This document shows, piece by piece, positions 17,273 to 24,892 of a stretch of DNA of 64,000 bases. Below the pieces are notes generated by a model, which was not told the origin of the DNA, ran no database searches, and worked only from the letters and a program-made list of their open reading frames with translations. The first letter of the stretch is position 1; each line of letters begins with the position of its first letter. The position numbers were made by a program, and so were the translations under genes. The stretch comes from Burkholderia cepacia (GTDB lineage Bacteria; Pseudomonadota; Gammaproteobacteria; Burkholderiales; Burkholderiaceae): NCBI RefSeq assembly GCF_001039005.1, contig NZ_LDWR01000009.1, positions 91,769-155,768 on the forward strand, written 5' to 3'.

Positions 17273-17459
17273 CGCAATAAGGAGGAGTGCGATTCGGCGC
17301 GCATGGGTCAGAGGGTCGGAAGCCGCGGGCGCAGGCGCCTTTCACGTGCATTTCCAATATCCCGAATCGGCACGCACGCGTTGCCGGTCCGGGTGCTGAC
17401 GGCATTTATTGTCGAACTACAGTCGCCCCACATCACGTGAATCCCCAACTGGAGGCGAC

Positions 17460-18617
17460 ATGAGGACAAGGCGACGAACCGCGGCGCTCGCGGCGACGCT
17501 GGCGTTCGCGGCGGCATGGATCGGCAATGCGCAAGCGACGGAAAAGCCGGAGGAGCTGGTCGTGCAGAAGATGCCGCCGTGGCATCCGCACGAGGTCTAT
17601 ATCGTCGACATCTCGATGCCGTCGATGACCGACGGGCGCATCTACGTGTACGACGCCGACGCAAAGAAGCTGCTCGGCCAGATCGACGGCGGCTTCGGCC
17701 CCGGCTTCGCGATTTCACCCGACCACAAGACGAGCTTCGTCGCAACGACCTACTTCTCGCGCGGCTCGCACGGCACGCGCACCGACGTCGTCGAGATGAC
17801 GGACAACACGACGCTCGATCACGCGGGCGAGATCGTGATCCCGCCGAAGCACGGGCAGCATGTGCCGTCGCCGTACAACACCGCGTTCAGCACCGACGGC
17901 AAGCGGCTGTACGTCGCGAACATCACGCCGGCCGCATCGGTGACGGTGATCGACGCGGTTTCGAAGAAGGTGCTCTCCGAGATCGACACGGCCGCTTGCG
18001 TGCTCGCGTATCCGTCCGGGAATGACCGCTTCACCGCGCTGTGCGAAAGCGGCAAGGCGCTGACCGTCACGCTCGACGCGAACGGCAAGGAAACGAAGCG
18101 CGTGATGTCGGATGCGTTCATCGACGTCGACAAGGATCCGGCGTTCGTGAATGCGTCGCGGTACCACGGCGACTATCTGTTCACGACGTACGGCGGCAAC
18201 GTGCGCAGCGCCGATTTCAGCGGCGACAAGCCGGCGTTCGGCAAGCCGTGGCCGCTGCTGACGGACGCCGAGCGCGCCGAAGGCTGGCGTCCGGGCGGCA
18301 TGCAGCAGACGGCCGTGCAGGCGAAGCAGAACCGCTACTACGTGCTGATGCACAAGGGTGTCGACGGTTCGCACAAGGATCCAGGCACGCAGGTGTGGGT
18401 GGTCGACCTGAAGTCGAAGCAGCGCGTCGCGCGCTGGGATCTCGCGCAGCAGAAGGTCGATCCGCTTGTGTCGATCCAGGTCAGCGAGGACGACAAGCCG
18501 CTGTTCTACGGGCTGACGGCGACGTCCGACCTCGTCGTGATGGATGCGCGCACCGGCCGGCTGCAGAACGTCGAGAAGCAGATCGGCAATACGTCGTCGC
18601 TGCTCGTCAACCCGTGA
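17460..18617 (+). CDS. aauB: Aromatic amine dehydrogenase, large (beta-propeller) subunit
   Basis: This is the heavy chain of a tryptophan tryptophylquinone (TTQ) amine dehydrogenase, a periplasmic enzyme that oxidises primary amines to aldehydes plus ammonia. The 385-residue precursor has a signal peptide (AALAATLAFAAAWIGNAQA). Its repeated blades show beta-propeller strands such as IYVYDADAKKLLGQIDGGFG and LYVANITPAASVTVIDAVSKK. The ATG at 17460 is chosen over an upstream TTG because GGAGG lies five bases before it. It is first in an operon with aauE, aauD and aauA. The small subunit's residue numbering favours aromatic amines over methylamine. Confidence 0.9.
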   Translation: MRTRRRTAALAATLAFAAAWIGNAQATEKPEELVVQKMPPWHPHEVYIVDISMPSMTDGRIYVYDADAKKLLGQIDGGFGPGFAISPDHKTSFVATTYFSRGSHGTRTDVVEMTDNTTLDHAGEIVIPPKHGQHVPSPYNTAFSTDGKRLYVANITPAASVTVIDAVSKKVLSEIDTAACVLAYPSGNDRFTALCESGKALTVTLDANGKETKRVMSDAFIDVDKDPAFVNASRYHGDYLFTTYGGNVRSADFSGDKPAFGKPWPLLTDAERAEGWRPGGMQQTAVQAKQNRYYVLMHKGVDGSHKDPGTQVWVVDLKSKQRVARWDLAQQKVDPLVSIQVSEDDKPLFYGLTATSDLVVMDARTGRLQNVEKQIGNTSSLLVNP

Positions 18618-18624
18618 GGCCGCG

Positions 18625-19179
18625 ATGACGCTCGATCCCGTACTCGCCACCAGCGCGCAGGCCGGCGCGGCCGTCGTCGTGTTGCTCGGTGCCTTCGCGA
18701 AGATGCGCCGGCCCGCGGCGTTTCGCCAGGCGCTCGCCGGCTACCGGCTGCTGCCCGATGCGCTGACCGCGCCCGTCGCGTTCGCGATTCCGCTCGCGGA
18801 AACCGTCGGCGCCGCGGCGCTGCTGTTTCCCGATACGCGCACGGCCGGCGCGCTCGGCCTGATCGCGTTGCTCCTGGCGTTCGCCGCCGGCATCGCGATC
18901 AACCTGCTGCGCGGCCACACCGACATCGACTGCGGTTGTTCCGGCTTCACGGCAGCACGCACGGATGCGCCGCGCGGCATCGGCTGGCTGCATGTCGGCC
19001 GCGTGCTGCTGCTTGTCGCGCTGGCCGCGACCGCGCTCGTCGAACCGGGCACCCGCGCGGTCGTGTGGTTCGACTACCTGACGCTGTTCTTCTCCGTGCT
19101 GCTGATCGTCTGCGCACTGCTCACCGTCGATGTGCTGCTCGCCAACGTACCGCGCCTTTCCCACCTGAGGAATTCATGA
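18625..19179 (+). CDS. aauE: MauE-type membrane protein for amine dehydrogenase maturation
   Basis: This 184-residue inner-membrane protein has four to five hydrophobic segments and the MauE signature HTDIDCGCSGF near residue 100, with paired cysteines. MauE and MauD are needed for stable export and disulfide formation of the Cys-rich TTQ small subunit. It starts eight bases after the aauB stop and its stop codon overlaps the aauD start. Confidence 0.9.
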   Translation: MTLDPVLATSAQAGAAVVVLLGAFAKMRRPAAFRQALAGYRLLPDALTAPVAFAIPLAETVGAAALLFPDTRTAGALGLIALLLAFAAGIAINLLRGHTDIDCGCSGFTAARTDAPRGIGWLHVGRVLLLVALAATALVEPGTRAVVWFDYLTLFFSVLLIVCALLTVDVLLANVPRLSHLRNS

Positions 19180-19802
19180 TGCAAACCGCTCTCACCGTTT
19201 CCACCGCTTTGCTGTGGATAGCCGTCCTCGCGCTCGGCGCGATCTGTCTCGCGCTCGTGCGCCAGATCGGCATCCTGTACGAACGCATCATGCCGGCCGG
19301 CGCGCTGATGATCGACAAGGGGCCGGCGGTCGGTGCGATCGCGCCGACGTTCGAGCTGACCGACATTCGCGGCGCGCAGGTGAAGGTCGGCGGCATCGAC
19401 GCGTCGGGCAAGGCGACGCTGCTGTTCTTCCTGTCGCCGACGTGCCCCGTCTGCAAGAAGCTGCTGCCGCTGTTGCCGTCGCTGCAGGCGAGCGAATCGA
19501 CGCCGGTGAACATCGTGCTCGCGAGCGACGGCGATGTCGACGAGCACACGCGCTTCGCGCGGAAGCACAACCTCGGTCGCTTCCCGTACGTGCTGTCGCA
19601 GGAGCTTGGCCTCGCCTACCAGATCGGCAAGCTGCCGTATGCCGTGCTGCTCGACGAAACCGGCACGGTGCGCGCGAAGGGGCTCGTCAACACGCGCGAG
19701 CATCTCGAGAGCCTGTTCGAGGCGAAGGAGCGCGGCATCGCGTCGCTGCAGCAGTTCGTGCACGGCGATCACAGCCACGACGCCCACGCGCAGCACGCCT
19801 GA
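19176..19802 (+). CDS. aauD: MauD-type thioredoxin-fold protein for amine dehydrogenase
   Basis: The protein has 208 residues with one N-terminal membrane anchor (ALLWIAVLALGAICLAL) and a periplasmic thioredoxin fold with the CPVC active site in FFLSPTCPVCKKLLP. It should shuffle or form the several disulfides of the small subunit. The start is ATGATG at 19176, overlapping the aauE TGA, with GAGG five bases ahead. The C-terminus is His-rich (HGDHSHDAHAQH), which may bind metal. Confidence 0.9.
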   Translation: MMQTALTVSTALLWIAVLALGAICLALVRQIGILYERIMPAGALMIDKGPAVGAIAPTFELTDIRGAQVKVGGIDASGKATLLFFLSPTCPVCKKLLPLLPSLQASESTPVNIVLASDGDVDEHTRFARKHNLGRFPYVLSQELGLAYQIGKLPYAVLLDETGTVRAKGLVNTREHLESLFEAKERGIASLQQFVHGDHSHDAHAQHA

Positions 19803-19841
19803 CCGGCCGAACCCCTTTCAACGTCATGGGAGAACAACGAC

Positions 19842-20390
19842 ATGGGCCTGTTTGATTCATGGTTCGAGCGATCGGCGCGCGGCGTCGCGCAGCACAGTTC
19901 GCGGCGCAGCGCGATGGCGAAGCTCGGCAAGGTGCTGGTGGGATCGGCGATGCTGCCGCTGCTGCCCGTCGATCGCACCGCGTATGCGGCCGATGCGGCG
20001 TCCGGCGCGTCGGCGGCGTCCGGCGGCGCGGCCGCAGCGGGTGCAAGCGACGACCCGATGAGCTGCGACTACTGGAAATACTGCGCGATCGACGGCTGGC
20101 TCTGCAGCTGCTGCGGCGGCACGTCGAGCAGTTGCCCGCCGGGCACGACGCCTTCGCCGATCACGTGGATCGGCACCTGCCGCAATCCGCACGACGGGTC
20201 GGACTACATCGTGTCGTACAACGATTGCTGCGGCAAGACGTCGTGCGGCAAGTGCTTCTGCAATCGCAACGAGCGCGAGAAGCCGCTGTACAAGCTGTCG
20301 TTGAACAACGACATCAACTGGTGCATGGCGAACGGTAATTCGAATTACCACTGTTCGGTTTCGGTTCTGCTGGGAGCAGCAAAGCAATGA
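19842..20390 (+). CDS. aauA: Aromatic amine dehydrogenase, small TTQ subunit
   Basis: This light chain carries the TTQ cofactor. The 182-residue precursor has a twin-Arg leader (SRRSAMAKLGK) and a long Ala/Gly linker, then a domain with more than a dozen cysteines. W109 (PITWIGT) and W160 (NDINWC) fall exactly at the TTQ positions reported for Alcaligenes faecalis aromatic amine dehydrogenase, and D128 (YNDCC) matches its catalytic Asp. This numbering supports an aromatic rather than methylamine dehydrogenase. The stop codon overlaps the start of a cytochrome c gene. Confidence 0.93.
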   Translation: MGLFDSWFERSARGVAQHSSRRSAMAKLGKVLVGSAMLPLLPVDRTAYAADAASGASAASGGAAAAGASDDPMSCDYWKYCAIDGWLCSCCGGTSSSCPPGTTPSPITWIGTCRNPHDGSDYIVSYNDCCGKTSCGKCFCNRNEREKPLYKLSLNNDINWCMANGNSNYHCSVSVLLGAAKQ

Positions 20391-20887
20391 CAGTGAAGCA
20401 AGCAGGAAGGCGCGTGGTCGCATGCGTGGCGACCGTCGCGGCCATCGCGTTGCCGGGCATCGCCGGCGCGCAGCAGGCCGCACATTACCCGGCCGGCAAG
20501 AACATGTTCGACGCGCAGTGCGCGGTGTGCCATCAGGCGGGCGGCAAGGGGCAGGACGGCCTCGCGCCGCCGCTCACTGAATATCCGGGCAAGTACGCGG
20601 CGGCCGACGCCGGACGCGCGCAACTGGTCGCGACGCTGCTGCACGGGATGTTCGGCGAGATCACGGTGCGCGACAAGAGCTACAACTTCAAGATGCCGTC
20701 GTTTGCGAGCGCGAGCGACGACGACATCGCGCACGTGCTCAACTACGTCGTGTTCGACCTCAACGCGCAGCACGGTGACGCGAAGCCGTTCACGGCCGCC
20801 GAGATCCGCGCGGCGCGTGCGAAGGAGATGGACGGCACAGCGGTTCATGTGCAACGCGACGTGGTGATCAAGGGGCTGGGACTGTGA
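20387..20887 (+). CDS. Class I c-type cytochrome of the amine dehydrogenase operon
   Basis: This 166-residue precursor has a signal peptide (VATVAAIALPGIAGA) and a single haem-binding CAVCH. The likely axial Met is in YNFKMPSF. It starts in an ATGA overlap with the aauA stop, so it is surely cotranscribed, and it probably passes electrons from TTQ (directly or through azurin) towards the oxidase. Aromatic amine dehydrogenase clusters are known to contain such small cytochromes. Confidence 0.88.
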   Translation: MTVKQAGRRVVACVATVAAIALPGIAGAQQAAHYPAGKNMFDAQCAVCHQAGGKGQDGLAPPLTEYPGKYAAADAGRAQLVATLLHGMFGEITVRDKSYNFKMPSFASASDDDIAHVLNYVVFDLNAQHGDAKPFTAAEIRAARAKEMDGTAVHVQRDVVIKGLGL

Positions 20888-21435
20888 ACGGCGCCCGTGC
20901 ATCGCGTGTTGGCGAGCCGATGCGGGGCGCACGGCGCACGTCGAAGGCTGCTGCGCGGATCGGTGGCCTGTCGCGTCGCCTGTCGTCGTTGCTGCTGTTT
21001 GCCGTCGCAGCGGCATGCGTGGCCGCCGCGCCGGCGCATGCCGACGGGGTGGCCGACGCGGCACTTGCGCGGCAGCACTGGGTGCTCAACTGCATGGGCT
21101 GCCACACGGCGACGGGTGGCGGCATTCCCGGCAAGGTGCCGCCGCTCGCGAACTCGCTTGGCTATTTCACGTATCTGCCGGCGGGGCGCGAGTACGTGAT
21201 GCGGGTGCCCGGCGCGTCGAACTCGGCGCTGTCGGATCAGGATCTGGCCGACGTACTCAACTGGGTGCTCACGACCATGAACCGTGATGCGCTGCCGCGC
21301 GACTTCAAGCCCTATACGGCCGCTGAAGTCGCCGCACACCGCCGTCCCGCTTTTTCCGACGTCGCGACCGTGCGCGCCGGTCTCGTCCGCGCGTTGCAGG
21401 CGCGCGGGATCGACGGCGTCACGGAGCGCTACTGA
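20884..21435 (+). CDS. Second c-type cytochrome of the amine dehydrogenase operon
   Basis: This 183-residue precursor has a long basic N-terminus before the signal segment ([18 protein letters not shown]) and a single CMGCH haem site. EYVMRVPG may supply the axial Met. It begins with GTG in a GTGA overlap with the previous stop. The basic lead is unusually long, so initiation could be at Met13 (20920). Its role in electron transfer from the dehydrogenase is inferred from position. Confidence 0.82.
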   Translation: MNGARASRVGEPMRGARRTSKAAARIGGLSRRLSSLLLFAVAAACVAAAPAHADGVADAALARQHWVLNCMGCHTATGGGIPGKVPPLANSLGYFTYLPAGREYVMRVPGASNSALSDQDLADVLNWVLTTMNRDALPRDFKPYTAAEVAAHRRPAFSDVATVRAGLVRALQARGIDGVTERY

Positions 21436-21464
21436 CCGACTCGTTCAAGGAATCAAGAGCGGAC

Positions 21465-21689
21465 ATGGAGACGAACGGCACCTTGCCGTTCGCGATTCAT
21501 CAACTCATTCCGCGTATCGCAGCCGGCACGGCGTGGGTCAATTGCCATTCGCTGCTCGACGACGCGATGCCGTTCGGCGGGATGAAGCAGTCGGGCTTCG
21601 GGCGTGAGTTCGGTCGCGCGGTGATCGCCCCGTACACCGAAAGCGAAACACACCTGATCTCACTGCGATTTAAAGCGCTGGCGTATTAA
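21465..21689 (+). pseudogene. Remnant of an aldehyde dehydrogenase (C-terminal end only)
   Basis: The frame encodes 74 residues. From about residue 23 it matches the C-terminal end of NAD-dependent aldehyde dehydrogenases: GTAWVNCH, then [16 protein letters not shown], a signature of the phenylacetaldehyde and betaine aldehyde dehydrogenase group. The catalytic Cys, the Glu and the Rossmann fold are absent, so the product cannot be an enzyme. It follows the amine dehydrogenase operon, whose aldehyde product such an enzyme would oxidise, so the operon has probably lost its own dehydrogenase by deletion. The ATG at 21465 may not be used. Confidence 0.8.
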
Positions 21690-22195
21690 TTAGAAAAACG
21701 ATAATCGCACCGCTGCCGCGCAAACCGAAAGCACTTGACCTGCAACACGTTTATAAGATTGGCAAACGATAATCGACCGTCCGTTCGGGTTCACGTCATA
21801 CAAAAACCGGTTTTCATCGGACAATTATCATCCCGTGACAGGACGTTACGGCGTGTCGTTACGGATGTGTTCGTATTGGGACGTTACGTTTCGCGGCCCG
21901 GCATAATCGGGTTCAGGAAAATTCGGATATTCGTATGACATTACGATCCGGAAGGGGCGGGTAAACAAGAATGCTTTTTAATGGAATCAGGATCGCAAAC
22001 GTTTTACGTGAAGAAAATATGTAATGCGGAATAATCGCCTTTCGAGAAAATAACGGCGCCGTCAATAAATTCTCGTCAGGCATGCCTCTTGCTCCTTCAA
22101 CGACCCATGTGCCGCATCACGCTAGACGCAGTCCGGTGAAAACGAAAGACAGACCGGCGTCATAGTTAGTACAAGTCAACCGGGGGTTGGGGAAA
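21690..22195. promoter_or_regulatory. Gene-free, AT-rich region upstream of the curli operon
   Basis: This roughly 500-bp stretch has lower GC than its surroundings and no convincing gene. It contains the 12-bp direct repeat AAACGATAATCG (21697-21708 and 21764-21775), an inverted GATAATTGT copy near 21821, the palindrome AAAACCGGTTTT (21803-21814) and three copies of CGTTACG (21844-21850, 21857-21863, 21882-21888). It most likely carries the csg promoter and binding sites for its regulators. No exact -35/-10 pair is assigned. Confidence 0.5.
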
Positions 22196-22792
22196 ATGAT
22201 TTCGAGTTCACGCCTGCGAACTGCGGGAGGGGCGCTGTTGTGCCTGTCGCTCTGCGCGACGGCCGGCGCCCAGGACACGATCGACCTGTCGCCGTCGGCA
22301 GCGCCCGTCGGACACCCCATCGCACCGCCTTCGACGCTGCTGAACGCCGAACGCGTCATGGAACCGCCGCCGCCGGCCGCGAATCCGGGCGTGGTCGCGG
22401 CGAAGCCGGCCACCGGCGCCGCATCGCGCGCCATCACACCCGCACCCCGCAAGCCGCTTCCTGAAGATCGACTCGGGGGCACGGTCACCACTGACGCCGT
22501 GACGCTCGCCGGCCGCGACTTCTTTACATACTTCTCGCGCGCATGGACGGAGATTCCGTTGAGCGAGCGTTATGTGGTTGCCATTCACGAACGCCCGTCG
22601 GGGCGGTACGGCAGCCTGATCTGGGTCGAGTATCAGCAAAAGCGCGTGTTTCAGACCTTCCTGCCGATCGCGCGCTCCAATGTCCGCGGGGTGGCGGAGA
22701 GCGCCGCCAATCTGGCCTTTCAAACCGTCATTCAGGACGACCTGTCGAATCTGCTGTTCCCCGACGTCGACCTCGCGAAGGACGAGATTTAA
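22196..22792 (+). CDS. csgE: Curli assembly/transport protein CsgE
   Basis: CsgE is a periplasmic factor that caps CsgG and delivers curlin subunits to it. The protein has 198 residues, longer than the E. coli form, with a signal peptide ending near TAGAQ and a Pro/Ala-rich linker at residues 30-85. The CsgE domain follows: AGRDFFTYFSRAWTEIP, AIHERPSGRYGSLIWVEY and VFQTFLPIARS closely parallel the E. coli motif order. The ATG at 22196 has a GGGG stretch upstream. It is the first gene of the operon. Confidence 0.9.
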   Translation: MISSSRLRTAGGALLCLSLCATAGAQDTIDLSPSAAPVGHPIAPPSTLLNAERVMEPPPPAANPGVVAAKPATGAASRAITPAPRKPLPEDRLGGTVTTDAVTLAGRDFFTYFSRAWTEIPLSERYVVAIHERPSGRYGSLIWVEYQQKRVFQTFLPIARSNVRGVAESAANLAFQTVIQDDLSNLLFPDVDLAKDEI

Positions 22793-22829
22793 CCAAAAAA
22801 TGTTGTGAAGGAACGAGGAGAGGACTGAT

Positions 22830-23258
22830 ATGAAAACCAAGAAATTAGTTGTACTGATGGCGATGATGTCGGCGTCGACGTTCGCGTCGGCTTCAGCGCT
22901 CGTCTATACGCCGAACAATCCGAACTTCGGCGGCAATCCTGCCAATGGCCCGAACCTGCTGAACGAGGCCAACGCGCAGAACAAGCACACCGATCCGTCG
23001 CTGTCGTCGTCTCCGTCGACGTCCCAGTCGTCGCTGGATCAGTTCAACGCGCAGTTGCAGCAGGCGATCCTGTCACGCGTCGCCGGCTCGGTGACGAACT
23101 CGATCGTCGGGACCAACGGCGAGCTCAAGCCGGGGACCATCAGCACCGGCAACTTCACGATCGTCGTGAGCCAGGCCGGCAACGGCAACCTTCAGGTGAC
23201 GACGACGGACAAGACGACCGGGGCGACCTCGACGTTCATCGTAAGCAACGGCCAATAA
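22830..23258 (+). CDS. csgF: Curli assembly protein CsgF
   Basis: CsgF binds the outer mouth of CsgG and couples secretion to nucleation on the cell surface. The 142-residue precursor has a signal peptide (VVLMAMMSASTFASA) and then the family signature LVYTPNNPNFGGNPANG immediately after cleavage, which is the segment that inserts into the CsgG pore. The rest, including DQFNAQLQQAILSRVA, matches the CsgF pattern. It lies between csgE and csgG with short gaps. Confidence 0.95.
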   Translation: MKTKKLVVLMAMMSASTFASASALVYTPNNPNFGGNPANGPNLLNEANAQNKHTDPSLSSSPSTSQSSLDQFNAQLQQAILSRVAGSVTNSIVGTNGELKPGTISTGNFTIVVSQAGNGNLQVTTTDKTTGATSTFIVSNGQ

Positions 23259-23281
23259 ATCGAAAAGCAACCGAGCAGACC

Positions 23282-24220
23282 ATGAAAAAAATGATCGACA
23301 TCGCGCGCGGCGCGACGGGGATGACGCGCGCCGCATTGGGGGCGACGCTGGTGCTGTCGATGGTCGGATGCGTCACGCGTCCGATGCCGGCCGCGAGCAA
23401 TGCGACGCTGACGCCGCCGACACGCACCACGCGCGACCTGACTCACCTGCCGCCGCCGAAGGGCAGGATCGTCGCCGCCGTGTACGGCTTTCGCGACCTG
23501 ACGGGCCAGTACAAGGCGTCGCCCGACAGTTCGTTCTCGTCGCAGGTCACGCAGGGCGGCGCGTCGTTCCTGGTCAAGGCGATGCGCGACTCCGGCTGGT
23601 TCACGCCGGTCGAGCGCGAGAACCTTCAGGATCTCCTGACCGAACGCAAGATCATGCGCGCGATCGACGGCGCGGACGTGAAGAAGGCGCAGAACGACGG
23701 CATGGCGCCGCTCATGCCCGCGAACATCGTGCTCGAAGGCGGGATCGTCGGCTACGACACGAACGTGCGCACCGGCGGGGCCGGCGTTGCCTATCTCGGG
23801 ATCAGCGGATCCGCCCAGTATCGGATCGATCAGGTCACGGTCAACCTGCGCGCGATCGATATCCGCACCGGTCAGGTGCTCAACAGCGTATCGACGACCA
23901 AGACGGTCTATTCGTATCAGGTCGATACGGGCGTCTATCGCTTCGTCGGTTTCAAGGACCTGCTGCAGGCGGAAGTCGGGATGACCCGCAACGAACCCGC
24001 GCAGATCTGCGTGAACGAAGCGATCGAGTCGGCGCTGACCCACCTGATCGTTCAGGGCGTCGAGAACCAGACGTGGGCGCTGAAGAACGACCAGGACTGG
24101 TACGACCCGACGATGCAGCGGTACCTGCAGGAGGACCGGCAGTACGCGCAGGACATGGAGGACGTCAATACGGCGTATGACCCGCAGAAGGTCGATCGTC
24201 AGGGCGCATCCAGTCATTAA
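23282..24220 (+). CDS. csgG: Curli secretion channel lipoprotein CsgG
   Basis: CsgG forms the nonameric outer-membrane channel for curlin export. The protein has 312 residues with a lipoprotein signal and lipidated C30 (LSMVGC). The CsgG domain includes KGRIVAAVYGFRDLTGQYK, the transmembrane hairpin region and the constriction around residues 60-80. The C-terminal third has the TVYSYQVDTGVYRFVGFKDLL stretch typical of Gram-negative CsgG proteins, here in three parts of the sequence. The lipobox has Met at -3, which is uncommon but tolerated. Confidence 0.95.
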   Translation: MKKMIDIARGATGMTRAALGATLVLSMVGCVTRPMPAASNATLTPPTRTTRDLTHLPPPKGRIVAAVYGFRDLTGQYKASPDSSFSSQVTQGGASFLVKAMRDSGWFTPVERENLQDLLTERKIMRAIDGADVKKAQNDGMAPLMPANIVLEGGIVGYDTNVRTGGAGVAYLGISGSAQYRIDQVTVNLRAIDIRTGQVLNSVSTTKTVYSYQVDTGVYRFVGFKDLLQAEVGMTRNEPAQICVNEAIESALTHLIVQGVENQTWALKNDQDWYDPTMQRYLQEDRQYAQDMEDVNTAYDPQKVDRQGASSH

Positions 24221-24244
24221 CCGGCATCAGGTCTCGGAGAAAAC

Positions 24245-24787
24245 ATGATGAATCGACAGCTCGATCGACGCGCACGCGCGGGTTTCGCGTGGCGGGTGCT
24301 GGCAGCCGTCTTGCTCGTCGCGGCGGCCCACGCCGCGGCCGGTGCGCCGGTGCCGCTCAGCGACCTGGGGCCGCCGGAGCCCGCGTTCGACTACAGCGGC
24401 AACATCCTGACGCTCCAGCAAGTCGGCAGCGGCAATGCCGCGTCGCTCGACCAGGCCGGCCGGAACGGGGCAGCGGTCTGGCAGACCGGCGACGGCAACA
24501 CGATCACGGCCCGGCAAGTGGGCGCGCAGAACTGGGTGGGCGCGTCGCAGTCCGGCAGCGGCAACACGCTGAATGCCGCGCAACGCGGTAGCGGCAACAC
24601 GTTGCGGGTGCAACAGAACGGCGCAGGTAATTCGGTCGACGCGACGCAGAACGGCACGTCGCTGTCGGCGCGCGTCACGCAGAACGGCAGCAACAACGCG
24701 GTGAACCTGGTGCAGGGCGGATCGAACACCGGGATCCAGGTGATTCAGTCGGGCAACGGGGCGCGCGCCACGGTGCTCACGCATTGA
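24245..24787 (+). CDS. csgB: Minor curlin / nucleator (CsgB-like)
   Basis: This 180-residue secreted protein has a signal peptide (VLAAVLLVAAAHAAAG) followed by about five to six curlin repeats built on the pattern Q-x-G-x-x-N-x-A/L (LQQVGSGNAASLDQAG, QTGDGNTITARQVG, QSGSGNTLNAAQRG and so on). Position before the larger curlin and modest length suggest it is the nucleator. GGAG lies about six bases before the ATG at 24245, and a second ATG follows directly. The csgB-versus-csgA label is inferred from order and size. Confidence 0.8.
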   Translation: MMNRQLDRRARAGFAWRVLAAVLLVAAAHAAAGAPVPLSDLGPPEPAFDYSGNILTLQQVGSGNAASLDQAGRNGAAVWQTGDGNTITARQVGAQNWVGASQSGSGNTLNAAQRGSGNTLRVQQNGAGNSVDATQNGTSLSARVTQNGSNNAVNLVQGGSNTGIQVIQSGNGARATVLTH

Positions 24788-24892
24788 TGCAGGTGTGAAG
24801 CGTTTTACAAGGTGGGGGCAACCTCAACTGGCGGGGGCGCCGGGAAGGGCCAGTCTTTTCCGGCAAATTTTCTTTCGAATCAGGAGCAAAAA

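Noticed and set aside
21721..21762. TTGACC followed by TATAAG considered as the csg promoter
   Set aside because: The spacer is only about 11 bases, too short for sigma-70.
21735..21938. 67-codon plus-strand frame upstream of csgE
   Set aside because: It overlaps the direct repeats and palindromes of the presumed csg promoter and has no domain or ribosome-binding site.
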